This document shows positions 63,351-64,000 of a DNA stretch of 64,000 nucleotides, piece by piece; position 1 is the stretch's first letter, and each line of letters opens with the position of its first letter. Source of the DNA: Eubacterium sp. AF22-9. Lineage in GTDB: Bacteria; Bacillota; Clostridia; Lachnospirales; Lachnospiraceae. The notes beneath the pieces were generated by a model, which searched no databases, had not been told where the DNA came from, and worked only from the letters and a program-made list of their open reading frames with translations. Made by a program: the position numbers and the translations under genes. The stretch spans positions 1 through 64,000 of the forward strand of contig QRVH01000001.1 in assembly GCA_003458705.1 (NCBI GenBank), written 5' to 3'.

Positions 63351-64000
63351 AATGAAAGCTGTCAGAAGAATTACTGCACTGATAATGCTTGCTTTGATAA
63401 TATTCTGCTTTGCAGTAACAGGCTTTGATATGGGTGTGATTATACGACGCGGCAATCAAGCGGTATTATTCATAAAAAGAATGTTTCCACCGGATACGGC
63501 ATATTGCGGTAAGATTATAGAGCCACTTATTAAGACAGTGCAGATGTCAGTTGCGGGTACATTTATCGGTGCTGTGCTTGGACTTTTTACTGCATTTTTA
63601 TATGCGGACAATATTATTAAGAAACCTTATGTGAGGATTGTTGTAAGGGTTATTGTGCAGTGCGTAAGGACAATCCCTGTGCTTATACTGGCACTTGTTG
63701 CAACATTTATATGGGGACTTGGCGCGGCAGCAGGTACGATTGCAATTGCTGTATCGACATGGGCGGTAATGTCAAGAATCGGCGGCGAGGATATAGAAGG
63801 TTTGTCGATGAAGCCGTATGAAGCGGTTGCGGCCACGGGAGCAGGAAGATTCAAAGCATTTTCAAGGACGGTTCTTATTGAACTGCTGCCGGGCTATCTT
63901 AATAATTCTCTGTATGTGCTGGAAGCCAATATAAGACATGCGGCGATTCTTGGCTATGTCGGCGCAGGCGGAATCGGACTTTTACTTAATGAGAAGATAA
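63334..64000 (+). CDS. PhnE-like ABC transporter permease (cut by the window end)
   Basis: The frame from ATG 63334 stays open to the last base, giving about 222 residues. Membrane segments include ITALIMLALIIFCFAVTGF and MSVAGTFIGAVLGLFTAFLY. The permease EAA loop is present (EAVAATGAGRFKAFSRTVL), followed by LGYVGAGGIGLLLNEKI, both typical of PhnE. The start could also be ATG 63343 or 63352. It is the membrane partner of the two preceding genes; the C-terminus is outside the window. Confidence 0.85.
   Translation, partial: MKSMNRMKAVRRITALIMLALIIFCFAVTGFDMGVIIRRGNQAVLFIKRMFPPDTAYCGKIIEPLIKTVQMSVAGTFIGAVLGLFTAFLYADNIIKKPYVRIVVRVIVQCVRTIPVLILALVATFIWGLGAAAGTIAIAVSTWAVMSRIGGEDIEGLSMKPYEAVAATGAGRFKAFSRTVLIELLPGYLNNSLYVLEANIRHAAILGYVGAGGIGLLLNEKI

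Noticed and set aside
1-64000. CRISPR array, insertion sequence, prophage, rRNA or tRNA genes
   Set aside because: No regularly spaced repeats, transposase, phage structural genes or rRNA/tRNA sequences were recognised; the repeats found are short palindromes or single pairs.

Overview
The window looks like chromosomal DNA from a low-GC, anaerobic member of the Lachnospiraceae (Clostridia), possibly a Lachnospira/Eubacterium eligens-type gut bacterium. The evidence is AT-rich sequence with AGA as the dominant Arg codon, strong Gram-positive ribosome binding sites, pyruvate formate-lyase and anaerobic ribonucleotide reductase activases, HemZ, class III fructose-bisphosphatase, T-box/ZTP/Mn riboswitches, lipoprotein signal peptides and a rhamnogalacturonan-lyase-like enzyme that fits a pectin user. 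The species is an inference.

Layout. 1-3.2 kb: a DUF4143 remnant, a PTS IIC-like membrane protein and a chemoreceptor. 3.2-9.7 kb: T-box-controlled thrS, a Suv3-like RNA helicase, pflA, a frameshifted HTH regulator and a CAP-domain lipoprotein. 9.8-14.5 kb: a DtxR-type regulator, adenosine deaminase, an unusual RelA/SpoT-domain protein, a lone receiver protein and DegV. 14.6-17.2 kb: the infC-rpmI-rplT operon with an attenuator leader, and a trigger-factor-like lipoprotein. 17.3-22.1 kb: a cluster of palindromes, dut, nrdG, a rhamnogalacturonan-lyase-like gene and a sugar isomerase-type TIM barrel. 22.1-30.0 kb: rel, a metallo-beta-lactamase-fold hydrolase, hemZ, fbp, two small proteins and a NifX-SlyD fusion. 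30.1-33.8 kb: a divergent LysR regulator with a YfcC transporter and an M20 peptidase. 33.9-36.7 kb: a truncated membrane protein, then an unassigned structured RNA ahead of a NUDIX-esterase pair. 37-39.6 kb: a cation exchanger under a yybP-ykoY leader, and pdxST. 39.8-48.4 kb: a solute-binding protein and hybrid histidine kinase, three overlapping membrane protein genes of unknown function, and a heterodimeric ABC exporter. 48.5-55.9 kb: a polysaccharide deacetylase, an EAL protein, an HD-GYP protein, aspS, a DUF5050 protein and pheA. 56-64 kb: a UDP-sugar pyrophosphorylase, ZTP-riboswitch-controlled purine genes, a PocR chemoreceptor, bioB and a PhnD/C/E-like ABC transporter cut by the window end.

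Most of the window is housekeeping, but there is much cis-acting RNA (T-box, L20-type leader, Mn riboswitch, ZTP riboswitch and one unassigned pseudoknotted leader). A dispersed palindromic element sits directly behind the terminator of two different riboswitches. Five genes (HTH, RelA-like, M20, solute-binding protein, pheA) are broken by single short indels, four of them fitting loss of one base from a short homopolymer. This suggests consensus errors in the assembly as much as real decay. The most open functional questions are the RelA-like protein next to adenosine deaminase, the three-gene membrane cassette, the NifX-SlyD fusion and the RNA upstream of the NUDIX gene.
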